From NCBI RefSeq assembly GCF_964275005.1, contig NC_092701.1, positions 7,007,455-7,071,454 on the forward strand: a stretch of 64,000 nucleotides of DNA. The letters run 5' to 3'. The notes under the pieces are model-generated. The model saw only the letters and a program-made list of their open reading frames with translations, made no database searches and had not been told where the DNA came from. Of this stretch, positions 1 to 9,675 are shown one piece after another; positions within the stretch are counted from its first letter, which is position 1; every line of letters begins with the position of its first letter. A program made the position numbers and the translations under genes. This stretch comes from Diadema setosum. Its lineage: Eukaryota > Echinodermata > Echinoidea > Diadematoida > Diadematidae.

Positions 1-184
1 TGGTAAAGATATCTAACTACTGGCATAGTTGGCTAATCCCAGGACTCCAACTACCCCCTGACTTGCCTCTTAGACGTTGACTTCCAAGCAAGGAAATCGA
101 AATGTGATTCTAACTGGCATATTGGGTGGAATGAATGAGTAGAGCTCCCCCACTTATACGGACTGGTAGTACTGTAGATACTGT

Positions 185-371
185 TTATTGTCAAGACTGT
201 GGGTGAAGATGTGCTGATAACACAAATCTCCAGCACTATATTCAGGAAAGACATCAGCAGCGGACGTATGCATGCAGACGGTGCAACTACATGTTCATTA
301 GCAGTCATTCTTCAAATCTGGCTCGACACTTTAGGATGCAACATTCCAGTCCCCCATCCCACATAGCATGA
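185..371 (+). pseudogene. C2H2 zinc-finger fragment (decayed)
   Basis: The reading frame ending at the TGA at 369-371 encodes two C2H2-like fingers. The second is clear: C-x2-C (ACRRCNYMF), 14 residues, then H-x4-H (ARHFRMQH). The first (CQDCG..., then QHYIQERH) is interrupted by an in-frame TGA at 204-206. C2H2 fingers bind nucleic acid or protein; no partner can be inferred. The same kind of two-finger module followed by an acidic tail recurs at 10.8-12.1 kb, so this is probably another broken member of that mosaic family rather than a host gene. No start codon or intact frame is present. Confidence 0.6.
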
Positions 372-1190
372 ATAACCTTGAAGAATAACCCTCCATCATC
401 AAACATGCCCACAGCTTCTACGTGCAGAGAAGCAGCCTCACAAACAACCTATCTCAGGCATCCGTCTATTACATCCCTATAATTTCTGTGAAATCTTTGC
501 CTGATACTTTGGTTGAACCAACACCTCCCCCTAAGAATCATCCTGGATCTGTGTTAACCAGCTGCCAGAGCATGCAGTCCTACAACGTCCGGAAGCCAAA
601 ACGGTGTCACTCTTCGCATCCTCAACTACTTCGCCTTCACCCTTTATGATGATGCAGTCCTTAGCAAGAGAAGACTATGACTCAGACAATCATGACGATA
701 AGGAAGCAGAATAAAGACCAGAAATCAAGGAAGTGCAAAGAGGATACCACATTTCTTTCAATTACACAGAGACACATCATCAATTACTTCTCACATGGTA
801 AACTGATAAGAGAAACTGACACATCACTCTAGTCCCCCATCCCACACAGCATTAATGGTTCCAAAGAACAACGCTCCACCATCAAACAAGCTAACAACTT
901 CTATTGAGTACTGCAGTACTCGTACAAACAACCTATCTCAGCATCCATCTACGACATCCCTGCAATTACTATGAAATCTTCACCTAACACTTTGGTTGAA
1001 CCAACACTTCCTCCAAAATCATGCAGACTTACGACGTTTGGAAGCCCAATGGTGTCTGTCACTGCATCCCAAACTCCCACACCTTCATCCCCAGGCAGAC
1101 AGGAAAACCTAATTCTATGATGATGCAGTCCTTCGCTAGGAAAGATGAATTAAGACTTAGATGATCATTACGCTAAGGAAGCTGTAATCA
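347..1190 (+). repeat. Tandem duplication, about 475-484 bp period
   Basis: The segment starting 'agtcccccatcccaca' at 347 recurs at 831, and 'gatgatgcagtcctt' at about 645 recurs near 1118, so two diverged direct copies lie head to tail. The first copy contains an acidic stretch (EEDYDSDNHDDKEAE, about 664-710), resembling the acidic tail of the zinc-finger units at 11.7-12.1 kb. Both copies carry stops and look like decayed exon sequence of the zinc-finger family. No intact gene is visible. Confidence 0.6.
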
Positions 1191-2033
1191 GGTATTGCTC
1201 AATTCAGCCATCATATTTTACATTATGGACTGACTGGCCTGTCAAGGTCTTTCATGATTTATGCCAATTCGACATCATTTACCTAAATGGTACAGAGGGG
1301 GAAGTGAAAACATGGTACATCCGTACTGCAGAAAGATCAAGTCAGGGGGAACACTACAATATAAACCCCCTCGAAGAGAATTTTTGGACAGACTTTCACG
1401 CTTAACCGAACAAGAATTTGAAAGTGGTGTATGCGACAATGCCCCTAGTAAGACAATTTTACAGAAAATTGGATCTGAATATCGTGAGTCATTACACCCT
1501 GCAAACTCTGAAGGACAAGGTTTAATTGAGATAATAAAAAAAAAAGAAGCTTCTTCTGAAGGTCTTCCGAAGGGAAAGGAAAGCTGTAATCAGGTATTGC
1601 TCAATTCAGCCATCATATTTGACGTTATGGACTGACTGGCCTGTCAAGGTCTTTCAAGATTTATGCCAATTTGACATCATTTACCTATAAATGGTACAGA
1701 GGGGGAAGTGAAAGCATGGTATATCCGTAATGCAGACAGATTGAGTCGGGGAACGCTACAATATAAACCCCCTCAAAGAGAATTTTTGGACAGACTTTCA
1801 CGCTTAACCGAAGGAGAATTTGAAAGTGGTGTACGTGACAATGCCCCTAGTAAGACAATTTTACAGAAAATTCGATCTGAATATCGTGAGTCATTACGCC
1901 CTGCAAACTCTAAAGTACAAGGTTTAATCGACATAATAAAAAAAGAAACTGTAATTAGGTATTGCTCAATTCAGCCATCATATTTGATGTTATGGACTGA
2001 CTAGTCTGTAAAGGTATTTCAAGATTAGTGCGA
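1176..2033 (+). pseudogene. Transposase-like fragment with internal tandem duplication
   Basis: This piece belongs to a repeated gene family whose parts recur through the first 13 kb. Readable blocks are PPRREFLDRLSRLTEQEFE, DNAPSKTILQKIGSEYRES and CSIQPSY...LWTDWPVKVF, then DIIYL. From related invertebrate and fish proteins I recognise the order 'conserved N-terminal region, then LDATGSVI, then IIxDxS', and I infer a DDE-type transposase. A unit of about 420 bp is duplicated in tandem: 'ggtacagagggggaagtgaaa' occurs near 1290 and again near 1692. The frame is broken and the catalytic part is absent. Unlike later copies, 'IIYL' is joined directly to an upstream segment of the next unit, which implies an internal deletion before the duplication. 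Confidence 0.55.
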
Positions 2034-2340
2034 AGCCATCAGATTTCGGCTTAGCAACAATTCATGAACATTGTATGTGCAAGTCATTTAATGAAACGAG
2101 CATCACATGTATGCTCAGCAAAATACAGAAAGGACAAGATTGGAATGTTTTGGATCTGGGGACTTTTACGATGCCAAAATCTTCATCAGCTGACTTAAAG
2201 TAATAAAATCCATTGCTGTCAAAACTCTCAGTAAGAATGAGTCATTGAACTGCAATGTTACACGTAAAGTTGTGATTAACTCTGAGGAAAATCTTTTAGC
2301 ACAGATACACTTCCAAGGTTGCCAATGTCACTCAAAGGTG
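2034..2340 (+). pseudogene. Transposase-like tail and start modules
   Basis: The first part reads as the C-terminal module (KPSDFGLATIHEHCMCKSFN, then a stretch ending SSAD and a stop). It is followed by the N-terminal module (VTRKVVINSEENLLAQIHFQ, then GCQCHSKVEV). The same tail-then-head junction occurs at 6.7 and 10.2 kb, consistent with tandemly arranged copies. Stops and small indels make it non-functional. Confidence 0.5.
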
Positions 2341-2560
2341 GAAGTGAACTGCAATCTCCTTTTATGTCACTGTTTGAAAAATGCTTCAGAGAAGTTGATC
2401 AATACAATGATCTTTGCATCGACAGTGAGCAGTCATGTCCTAAACCGAACCATTACTACAATCCGTCATTTTTAGAGTCGCTGAAAAACCAGTTTCATGT
2501 TACAATTCACTTATGGTCACCTATCAGGAAAGGCCCGCCGTGAAATCCTTGGAAGAGGGG
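2341..2560 (+). pseudogene. Gag-like retroelement fragment
   Basis: The translated fragment includes SPFMSLFEKCFREVDQYND, then SCPKPNHYYNPSFLESLKN, then a stretch leading to 'LSGKARREILGRGEDVK', in shifting frames. A longer copy lies at 8.40-8.88 kb. The 'L-x-G-x-A-R-x-E-I' block followed by '..F.VLSKAFGG' resembles the capsid region of Ty3/gypsy-type or PNMA-like gag proteins. This is inferred from motif style only, and the piece is frameshifted. Confidence 0.4.
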
Positions 2561-2573
2561 AGGATGTGAAGAT

Positions 2574-2932
2574 GTGTCCCGAAGATCAAGTCAGGGGGAA
2601 CGCCACAATATAAAACCCCCTCGAAGAGAATTTTTAGACAGACTCTCACGCTTAACCGAACAAGAATTTGAAGGTGGTGTATGTGACAATGCCCCTAGTA
2701 AGACAATTTTAGAGAAAATTGGATCTGAATATTGTGAGTCATTACACCCTGCAAAATTTGAAGTACAAGGTTTAATTGAGATAATAAAAAAGAAGCATTA
2801 TCCGAAGGGAAATAAGAAGCTGTAATCAGGTATCGGTCAATTCAGCCATCATATTTGATGGTATGGACTGACTGGTCTGTCAAGGTCTTTCATGATTTAT
2901 GTAAATATGACATCATTTACCTAGATGCCTAC
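2574..2932 (+). pseudogene. Transposase-like middle module
   Basis: The frame from 2574 encodes PPRREFLDRLSRLTEQEFEG and APSKTILEKIGSEYCES, and ends in a stop at about 2823-2825. Beyond the stop, homology continues through the SIQPSY/WTDWSVKVF block to DIIYLDA at about 2928. It stops just before the region with the second catalytic-type Asp, where the P2X7-like insert and its flank begin. Confidence 0.5.
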
Positions 2933-3280
2933 AAATTTTGCGTTTTCTCTTTTTTAAGCTTACAATCTTTACTTTGTTAGATTGGCAGCTTTAGGCTCGG
3001 TAAACAATGTTCGGTCCCGATCCCACGTAGTCTCGATATTTCATACCCGTTTCGTGCTACTCCAGTGCATGCATGCATGCAGCAGTGACGTGCAGGCACA
3101 ACATACACATACAGCGAGTGCCTATGTACAGCATCGTCACTGAGCTGGCACACTGTACAACCAGTCGCGCATCACACGCTGTTCACGCCATTCAAGCTTG
3201 AGGTTTGTTTCACAGTTACACTTTTGTATTGTTTATTCGGGCCATATACATTGTTTTCGTAATTTCGTAATTCTTCACCG
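2933..3280 (+). other. Unique 5' flank of the P2X7-like copy
   Basis: This stretch has no homology to the surrounding transposase modules. It carries a 'catgcatgcatgcatgcag' run at about 3066-3083 and immediately precedes the ATG of the P2X7-like frame. It may be the original 5' leader or promoter of that gene. The other copy (9.68 kb) lacks nearly all of it, sharing only about the last 45 bp ('atatacattgtttt' onward). Confidence 0.35.
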
Positions 3281-3682
3281 ATGGCTGGACCGATGCCATA
3301 TAACTTCGAACCGCAATATTCTGCAGCAGAGATGGAAGCCCGAATTCAGCATAGATCTACAACAAGTAACGTTAGTAGTAGTAGTACGTCAAGCGTTGAC
3401 AGGGATGATGACCCGCCTGCACCGCCAGCACCTGTCCCTCTTCCGGATCGCATGAACGGAAACTGGTGGTGCCACTGTGAACATTGCATTCCGCTGGATT
3501 CCCCATAGCAGTGCCGTTGCTGCCATGAAGAGGAGAGTTGTCGTCCGCTGATCAATGAAGAAAAGTGTAAATGTATAACACTTCACAAGGACTTCCCAAA
3601 GGTCTGTCTGGTTCCCGCAGTTCTCAGAGCCACACTTATAGCGCGTGGGGACATCAGAGGACACGACAGAAGAGGTGTTTAA
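3281..3682 (+). pseudogene. P2X7-like intracellular (Cys-rich) domain protein, copy 1
   Basis: The frame opens at ATG 3281 (MAGPMPYNFEPQYSAAEME), passes a Ser-rich and Pro-rich linker (SSSSTSSVD, DDPPAPPAPVPLPDR) and enters a Cys-rich domain: NWWCHCEHCIPLDSP, QCRCCHEEESC, EKCKC, then HKDFPKVCLVPAVLRA and GDIRGHDRRG. The WCxCxxC...CxCCxE pattern with a downstream C-x-C is that of the zinc-binding C-terminal 'P2RX7 intracellular' domain, which occurs as a free-standing domain in many invertebrate proteins. A TAG at 3506-3508 interrupts the domain just after the first Cys cluster; the other copy has TTG there. Coding stops at TAA 3680-3682, exactly where transposase-like sequence resumes. It is non-functional unless the stop is read through. 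Confidence 0.75.
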
Positions 3683-3925
3683 TGTGGAAACACAAAAAAA
3701 CATACAAGGAACGCTGCCCCAGAATACTAACTGGTAGTGTGAAGCCATCAGATTTCGGCTTAGCAACAATTCATGTACACTGTATGTGCAAGTCATTTAA
3801 TGAAACGAACATCACACATATGCTTTGCAAATTACAGAAAGAACTACAAGATTGGGATGTTTTGGATCGGGGAAGTTTTACCATGTCAAAATCATCATCA
3901 GCTGACTAAAGTAAGAAAGTCAATT
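3683..3925 (+). pseudogene. Transposase-like C-terminal module
   Basis: Readable residues are SDFGLATIHVHCMCKSFNET, then LDRGSFTMSKSSSAD with a stop. The homologous block starts at 'aatgtggaaac' immediately after the P2X7-like frame, so the two are joined at a fixed point. The block is shared with copies at 2.04, 6.54, 8.19 and 10.08 kb. Confidence 0.5.
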
Positions 3926-4321
3926 GATGTCATAACTCTCAGTTGAATGAGTCACAATGGCAGCGGCGGAGTAAGCTCGCGTGTGAAGGAGCCAGTGGAA
4001 ATTTCTGAAAATGAGACCTCATTTTAAGGGTTTTTTAACATGAAAGGGAAAGGAGCCAAGCCCAAGACAAAACTTAATCCAAAAAGCTGTACAGGTGACT
4101 CTCCTGCCAGAAAGAATGAGTCAGACAATGTAATATATCACTATTGCAAATTCCAGACATTCTTGGTAAACCTGTGGATAACGAACGATTTATTGCTCAT
4201 GAAGATTTTATATGCACATGATACCTCTGAGAAAGATCAATGTCAAGTTGGAGGAGAAAAATCTGTCGACCCAGCAGGCGGTTCCAACACCGACAGGCCC
4301 AGCCTTCACCCAGGTTAGGGG
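3926..4321 (+). pseudogene. Gag leader fragment
   Basis: A short frame at 4040-4318 includes KGAKPKTKLNPKSCTGDSPA and ends in sequence shared with 5.6-5.8 kb and 8.40-8.55 kb ('cctgtggataacgaac', 'cctctgagaaagatcaa'). In those copies it leads into the gag-like capsid block. Here it is truncated and abuts a different gag at 4322. Confidence 0.35.
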
Positions 4322-5174
4322 GTCCCTATCTTCAGTGGAAGAGAGTTGAAAATAGGCATCGATGACTGGATAAGGGACCTGGAGTACTTCTTCTCTGCAA
4401 GCCGTACCCCGCCCTCTCTTCAATTCTCTACAATCGTAAGGAATCTCAGTGGAGAGGCCCGCCGTCTGGTGTTGAACCTGGCCTACCAGACTCCAAAAGC
4501 GGCCTTCAACGAGCTGAGGGTGGAATATGGAGACGCCGCTACAGATGATCCGTTCGCCGCTTTCTACGAGCGGATGCAGAGGTCCAGTCCCTCTTCACGC
4601 GCATAGCCGATGACTATCTGCAGGCCATCCATGATGGGCAAGGGGACTGCATCCTCGTGAACCAGTTTATGCGTGGCTTGAGGGACGAGGAGCTCCGACC
4701 TTGGCTTGCCCCCATGAGACCCCGCACCACGTTATTCCAGGCCTCCGCAAGGAAGTTAGGAGGTTCATCCGAGAGCAACAAGGGAAGACACGTCTTCCCG
4801 CTGCAAGCTACATCCACACTTCCACCACTCCTGATCACACTGAGGACACCAAGGCCAGACTACTCCAGATCAGTAAGACATCAGAAGGCACATTGACCTT
4901 GCTGAAAGATGTGATGGCTACACAAAGGAGGACCACAAAGAGGGTGGCTGCAATTGAGGGGAGACTTGAGGCGCTGGATCTGGCGTCGAGCAGCCCCAAG
5001 GGGTCTGTTGGCCAACGCCAGGAGTGCTTAGAGCGCGGCCACCCAGGACACTGGAAGTCGAACTGTCCCAACAAACCGCCTCCCAACTCCCACGACGTCT
5101 CCAGCGGACGGTTGGATACTATCCAGCAGACCCAGAATTTCAACTGGACAACAACAAAACCACTCCCAACATAA
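4322..5174 (+). pseudogene. Ty3/gypsy-type gag pseudogene with zinc-knuckle remnant
   Basis: Three successive frames together spell a gag-like protein: VPIFSGREL...DDWIRDLEYFF, SLQFSTIVRNLSGEARRLVL, DPFAAFYERMQ (frame 1); SLFTRIADDYLQAI, NQFMRGLRDEELRPWLAP (frame 2); KEVRRFIREQQG, a coiled-coil-like stretch, then a zinc knuckle (frame 3). Gag packages element RNA into virus-like particles. At least two frameshifts (about 4585 and 4740) and the loss of the knuckle's second Cys show it is dead. The knuckle reads CLERGHPGHWKSNC at about 5027-5068, where the canonical CX2CX4HX4C expects Cys at the Arg. Confidence 0.65.
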
Positions 5175-5224
5175 TTTTCCCGTTATTGGCCCCAGTAACT
5201 TGGAAACTGAAACAATTAATGAAA

Positions 5225-5560
5225 TATCATGAGATTTTTTGGACAGACTTTCACGCTTAACCAAACAAGAATTTGAAAGTGGTGTATGTGACAATGCCTC
5301 TAGTAAGACGCTTTTTTCAGAAAATTGAATCTGAATATTGTGAGTCATTACGCCCTGCAAACTCTGAAGTACAAGGATTAATTGAGATAATAATAAAAAA
5401 AAGAAGCTTCTTCCCAAGGGAACAGACAGCTGTAATCAGGTATTGCTCAATTCAGCCATCATAATTGATGTTATGGACTGACTGGCCTATAAAGATCTTT
5501 CAAGATTTATGCCAATTTGACATCATTTACCTAGATGCCTGCAGAATCTGTAATTTCTAA
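5225..5560 (+). pseudogene. Transposase-like middle module
   Basis: Homology begins at 'gattttttggacagactttcacgc' and runs through the SEYCESLRPANSEVQGLIEI block and the SIQPS/WTDWP region to 'atttacctagatgcctg' at about 5539. It lies directly downstream of the dead gag. No complete frame is present. Confidence 0.5.
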
Positions 5561-5599
5561 AAGAAGTCATATTTTACTAAAGTAATAAAATCAATTGTT

Positions 5600-6005
5600 G
5601 CCACTGATCTCAGTAAGAATGAGTCAGACAAAGTAATATATCACTAAAGCAAATTGCAGACATTTTTGGTAAACCTGTGGATAACGAACCATTTAATTGC
5701 TCATGAAGATGTAAATTCACATGAAACCTCTGAGAAGGAACATGTACAGTGTAAGTTGGAAGAGAATCAGGTTTTCACATAATGTAAATGATCTGCAATC
5801 TCCCTTTATATAATTGTTTGAAAAATGCGTCAGAAGTCCATCATTGACATTTGCATTGACAGTAAGCAGTCATGTCCTAAACCAAACCGTTACTACAGTC
5901 TACAGAACTTGACGTCATACATCGGCAAAGTTGTTGCAGCGAAGATTTCTGATGAAGTGCGACATGACAATAAAAAATGCAAGCAACGTCCAGTCGGGCT
6001 TATGT
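5600..6005 (+). pseudogene. Gag leader and capsid fragment
   Basis: This is a diverged copy of the 8.40-8.65 kb sequence: 'aacctgtggataacgaacc', 'cctctgagaaggaac', 'gatctgcaatctccctttat', then a frame with DICIDSKQSCPKPNRYYS. It breaks off near 5905 into unrelated sequence ending at a stop at 6007. It is non-coding in practice. Confidence 0.35.
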
Positions 6006-6128
6006 AGACTTGATATGCACCTATACAATACATGCAGAGTGTATTAGGCCGAATTCTTTGGAGCTACTGTGATCCATACATTCAATTTCTTCTGCTCTCC
6101 TGGGGTCTGGTGTTCCAGAGGATACAAG

Positions 6129-6539
6129 ATGGCGGACGACGCTAAGAGTTTGAAGCACCGATGCAGAGGAGCCAAGGCTAAATTCACACGTCTTGGTAAT
6201 GCTCTGGACTTCATGCTGTCAGAGAACCGTCCTGTTTGTGAAGTTTCAGAGGCTTTCAAGAGTTACAACGAAGCCTACGCAAGTCTTCAGTCACAGCATG
6301 AGGCTTACACACAGATGATAGAGGATGATGCAGAGTTCGAAGCCGAAGAGAAATGGATCGAGGATTGTCAGAAGGCATTTCTCAAGCTTCAGATTAAGGA
6401 GAAGGATTACTGTCAGAAAGAGGCAGAGCATGCTACCACACAAGTCAATGAGGGTAGCAATGTTAGAGAGACATCGCATGCTGCAAGCAATGATGTTCAA
6501 GAGAGTCCATCCCCATGGAACGCTGCTTCACAATTCTAA
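6129..6539 (+). pseudogene. Gag-like (BEL/Pao-style N-terminal) fragment
   Basis: An open frame of 136 codons runs from ATG 6129 (MADDAKSLKHRCRGAKAKFT) through helix-rich charged sequence (EVSEAFKSYNEAYASLQSQH, then EKWIEDCQKAFLKLQ) to a stop at 6537-6539. The Leu-Lys-rich start followed by a long coiled region resembles the N-terminal region of BEL/Pao retrotransposon polyproteins; this is an inference from style. Its last codons come from fused transposase sequence ('ggaacgctgcttca'), so the natural C-terminus is missing. An alternative is a small host coiled-coil protein exon, but the junction with a repeat argues against it. Confidence 0.45.
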
Positions 6540-7130
6540 CTGGTAGTGTGAAACTATCAGATTTCGGCTCGGTAACAATTGAAGAACATTGTATGTGGAA
6601 GTCATTTTAAATGAAACGAGCATCACATGTATGCTCAGCAAAATACAGAAAGAACGACAAGATTGGAATGTTTTGGATCGGGGGACTTTTACGATGCCAA
6701 AATCTTCATCACCTGACTAAAGTAATAAAATCCATTGCTGTCATAACTCTAAGAATGAGTAATTCAACTCCAGTGTTACATGTAAAGTAGTGATTTACTC
6801 TGAGGAAAATCTTTTAGCTCAGATTCACTTCCACGGTTGCCCATGTCACTCAAAGGCCGAAGTGAAAGCACAGTACATCCATAATGCAGACAGATCAAGT
6901 CGTGGGGAACGCAAAAATGTATACCCCCTCGAAGAGAATTTTTGGACAGACTTTCACGCTTATAAACTGGACATGAATTTGAAAGTGGTGTACGTGACAA
7001 TGCCCCTATGAAGACGATTTTGCAGAAAATTGAATCTGAATATTGAGAGTCATTATGCCCTGCAAACTCTGAAGTACAAGGTCTAATTGAGATAATAAAA
7101 AAAGAAGCATTTTCTGAGTTATAAACTTAA
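6518..7130 (+). pseudogene. Transposase-like tail, start and middle modules
   Basis: The C-terminal module (TILTGSVKLSDFGS, then ending in SSP.D) is followed near 6770 by the N-terminal module (EENLLAQIHFHGCPCHSKAE, VKAQYIHNADRSSRGERKN). The middle block LEENFWTDFHA appears in a shifted frame and ends with 'attgagataataaaaaaag' near 7105. The order suggests head-to-tail copies of one gene. All frames are broken. Confidence 0.5.
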
Positions 7131-7265
7131 ACTCAAGAAGTAAATATACTCTGAAAGACAATTCCAGTCTACGGAGAATATGTTTCTCTTGCGTCTTCTT
7201 ATGCATATTTGGACTTGGTACCTCTATATATATTAATCAATGAACATACCGATCCCAAGTAGCTA

Positions 7266-7777
7266 AACGCCGCTACACAACAATAATAAAAAAAGAAGGT
7301 TTTTCCGAAGGGAAAGGAAAGCTGTAATTCGGTATTGCTCAATTCAGCCATCATATTTGATGTTATGGACTGCCTGGCCTGTAAAGATCTTTCAAGATTT
7401 ATGCCAATTTGACATCATTTATCTAGATGGTACAGGATCAGTAATTTATAAAAGAAGTCATTTTTTACTGCAGGGATCAGTAATTTATAAAAGAAGTCAT
7501 TTTTTACTGCAGGGACAATATCTCCCTCACAATATTGATGTAAGGCATCCTGTGAAAGCGAAAACCCCACTTGCTTTGGCGACATTAGTTAGTAGTCGCC
7601 AAACCGCTCCAATAATCTTGTTATTTTTATTGTCATTTCATCATGACAAAGCCAAAATGTATGGCTACAATAACACAAAAATACTGTCTCAAATTATTAT
7701 AGACGGGAGCAGAGCGTTATGTCTTGCTGTATTACAGGTGTTTTAATGTGGAAACACCAAAAATATACACAACATGG
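7266..7777 (+). pseudogene. Transposase-like catalytic module
   Basis: This is the best-preserved middle-to-catalytic segment. It reads SIQPSYLMLWTAWPVKIFQD, CQFDIIYLDGTGSVIYKRSH, then LPHNIDVRHPVKAKTPLALA, TLVSSRQTAPIILLFLLSFH, SQIIIDGSRALCLAVLQVF and NVETPKIY. The first Asp (LDGTGS, elsewhere LDATGS) and the second (IIIDGS) fit a DDE/D transposase core by analogy with related invertebrate proteins. A 42-bp direct repeat ('ggatcagtaatttataaaag', at about 7435 and 7474) adds 14 codons. The frame 7357-7746 stays open through most of the module and ends in TAA where 'aggtgtttt' replaces 'gtgttt'. The gene is cut by a TIR element at 7778. Confidence 0.6.
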
Positions 7778-8177
7778 TGTAATATAGCTGTATGTGTGTA
7801 GCTACATAAAAATGCTTACTGGAAGAAATGAGTCTAACAATTCGTCATCGTGCAAAAACTGTGGCATGCAGCACTCATCGAGGGACTCGTGCCCGGCCCG
7901 TGGCTACCACTGCAAGCATTGCCAAAAACTTAATCATTTCGCAATCGTGTGCCGCTCACGCCTTGCAGACAAGCCACCGGTAACAACTCGCGAGATTGGC
8001 GCAAGTAGCCGTCATAGCCATCGTAGCCGTCATCGAGATGGATCTCGCAACCACCATAATCGCGATGGTGACAAGCCCCATTACGGACGGTCTTCCCAGT
8101 CTTCTCGAAGGGATCATCGCTCCTCCCAGGCCTCACGAAGCATCTTTATGTAGCTATACACATACAGCTATATTACA
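7778..8177 (+). mobile_element. TIR element carrying a zinc-knuckle coding segment
   Basis: The ends are 33-bp inverted repeats with a single mismatch (7778-7810 and 8145-8177; inner part 'agctacataaa' / 'tttatgtagct'). It sits inside the transposase-like gene: 'accaaaaatatacac' on the left and 'ggaactctgcttcagg' on the right are adjacent in other copies. A 4-5 bp 'atgg' near-duplication flanks it. The interior is almost entirely the CCHC frame at 7812-8153, whose stop codon falls inside the right TIR. No transposase lies within, so it is non-autonomous. Confidence 0.6.
7812..8153 (+). CDS. Gag-type CCHC zinc-knuckle protein segment
   Basis: A 113-codon open frame begins at MLTGRNESNNSSS. 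It encodes two knuckles: CKNCGMQHSSRDSC (CX2CX3HX5C) and CKHCQKLNHFAIVC (canonical CX2CX4HX4C), joined by PARGYH. A basic His/Arg/Ser-rich tail follows (SRHSHRSRHRDGSRNHH...). This double-knuckle arrangement is typical of the nucleocapsid region of Ty3/gypsy gag-pol proteins, which binds element RNA; here the protease/RT part is absent. It is enclosed in TIRs and ends with SIFM then TAG within the right TIR. Whether it is expressed is unknown; it may be only a captured fragment. Confidence 0.6.
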   Translation: MLTGRNESNNSSSCKNCGMQHSSRDSCPARGYHCKHCQKLNHFAIVCRSRLADKPPVTTREIGASSRHSHRSRHRDGSRNHHNRDGDKPHYGRSSQSSRRDHRSSQASRSIFM

Positions 8178-8400
8178 TATGGAACTCTGCTTCAGGATGC
8201 TAACTGAAAGTGCGAAGCCATAAGATTTTGGCCTAGCAACAATTCATGTATGTGCAAGTCATTAAAATGAAACAAACATCACATGTATCCTCAGCAAAAT
8301 ACAGAAAGAATGACAAGATTGGAATTTTTGGATCGGGGACTTTTACGATGCCAAAATCTTCATCAGCTGACTAAAGTAATAAATCAATTGCTGTCATAAC
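8178..8400 (+). pseudogene. Transposase-like C-terminal module
   Basis: This continues the gene interrupted at 7778: CFRMLTES.KP, then a stop in place of Ser before DFGLATIH. It ends in 'tcatcagctgactaaagtaataaa', shared with the other tails. Small deletions break the frame. Confidence 0.5.
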
Positions 8401-8880
8401 TCTCAGTAAGAATAAGTCATATAACATATTATATCACTATAGCAACTTGCAGACATTCTTGAGTAAACCTGTGGATAATGAACCATCAACTGCTCATGAA
8501 GATGTAAATGCACATGAAACCTCTGAGAAAGATCAACATGAAGTTGGAGGGAAATCATTGTTTTCACATAATGTAGATGATCTGCAATCTCCCTTTATGT
8601 CATTGTTTGAAAAACGCTTCATTGAAGTCGATCATTGACATTTGCATTGACAGTGAGCAGACGGAGACCATTACTACAGTCCACCATTTTTCGAGTCGTT
8701 GAAAATACAGTTTCATGTAATACAATTCACTTATGGTCACCTATCAGGAAAGGCCCGCCATGAAATCCTTGGTAGAGGGGAGGACGTGAAGATATGTCCC
8801 GATACAATCTTTGCAGTGTTGTCCAAGGCCTTTGGGGGACATAAGCTCAGAAGAGAATGGGTCAATGTGTTTTCTTAGGG
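8401..8880 (+). pseudogene. Gag-like fragment (longest copy of this type)
   Basis: Readable blocks are LSKPVDNEPSTAHEDVNAHE, DDLQSPFMSLFEKRFIEVDH and then, in other frames, FTYGHLSGKARHEILGRGED, VKICPDTIFAVLSKAFGG and HKLRREWVNVFS, with a stop at about 8877. The capsid-like 'LSGKARxEIL' block and the following 'FAVLSKAFGG' resemble retrotransposon gag. A stop at 8636-8638 and frameshifts inactivate it. Copies lie at 2.34 and 5.6 kb. Confidence 0.45.
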
Positions 8881-8999
8881 AATTAAATTTATCGATCCTC
8901 TGTATTGTACACAGTTTAATTTCCTCAAAGTGAGATAAATCAGGAATTTTTCAGTTAGAGCAAGTTATTTTATTGCAAAGGATATTGTAACTTCACAGA

Positions 9000-9640
9000 C
9001 TGCAGTGTTACATGTAAAAGTAGAGTTTAACTCTGAGGAAAGTCTTTTAGCTCAGATACACTTCCAAGGTTGCCCATTTCACTCAAAGGCCGAAGTGAAA
9101 GCACAATACATCCATACTGCAGGAAGACCAAGTCAAAAGGAACGCTACAATATAAACCTGCTCGAGGAGAATTTTTGGACAGACCTTCACGCTTAACCAA
9201 ACAAGAATTTGAAGGTGGTGTACGTGACAATGCCCCTAGTAAGACAATTTTGCAGAAAAATGAATCTGAATATTGTGAGTCATTACGCGCTGCAAACTCT
9301 GAAGTACAAGGTTTAACCGAGATAATAAAAGAAGGAAGCATTTTCTGAAGGGAAAGAAGAAGTTGTAATCAGGTATACTGACTGGTCTGTCAAGGTCATT
9401 TGCAATATATGCCAATTTGACATCATTTAAATAGGTGCTACAGGATAGTGATTTCTAAAAGAAGTCATTTTTTTTACTTGAGGGACAATATCTCCTTCAC
9501 AATATTGTTGTAAGGCATCCTGTGAAAGGGAAAACCCAACTTGCTTTAGTGACATTAGTTAATAGTCACCAGACTGCTCCAATAATCTCATTCTTTCTAT
9601 CGTCATTGTCATGACAAAGCCAAAATGGACAGCTACATAT
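9000..9640 (+). pseudogene. Transposase-like module, start to catalytic region
   Basis: From 'gcagtgttacatgtaaaag', homology covers the N-terminal block (EESLLAQIHFQGCPFHSKAE), the middle block (LSRLTKQEFEGGVRD in the second frame) and part of the catalytic block up to 'catgacaaagccaaaatgg' at about 9626. It then changes abruptly into the P2X7-like copy. The SIQPSY segment is deleted ('caggtatactgactgg'). It is not translatable as one frame. Confidence 0.5.
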
Positions 9641-9675
9641 ATACATTGTTTTTGGAATTCCGTAATCCTTCACTG

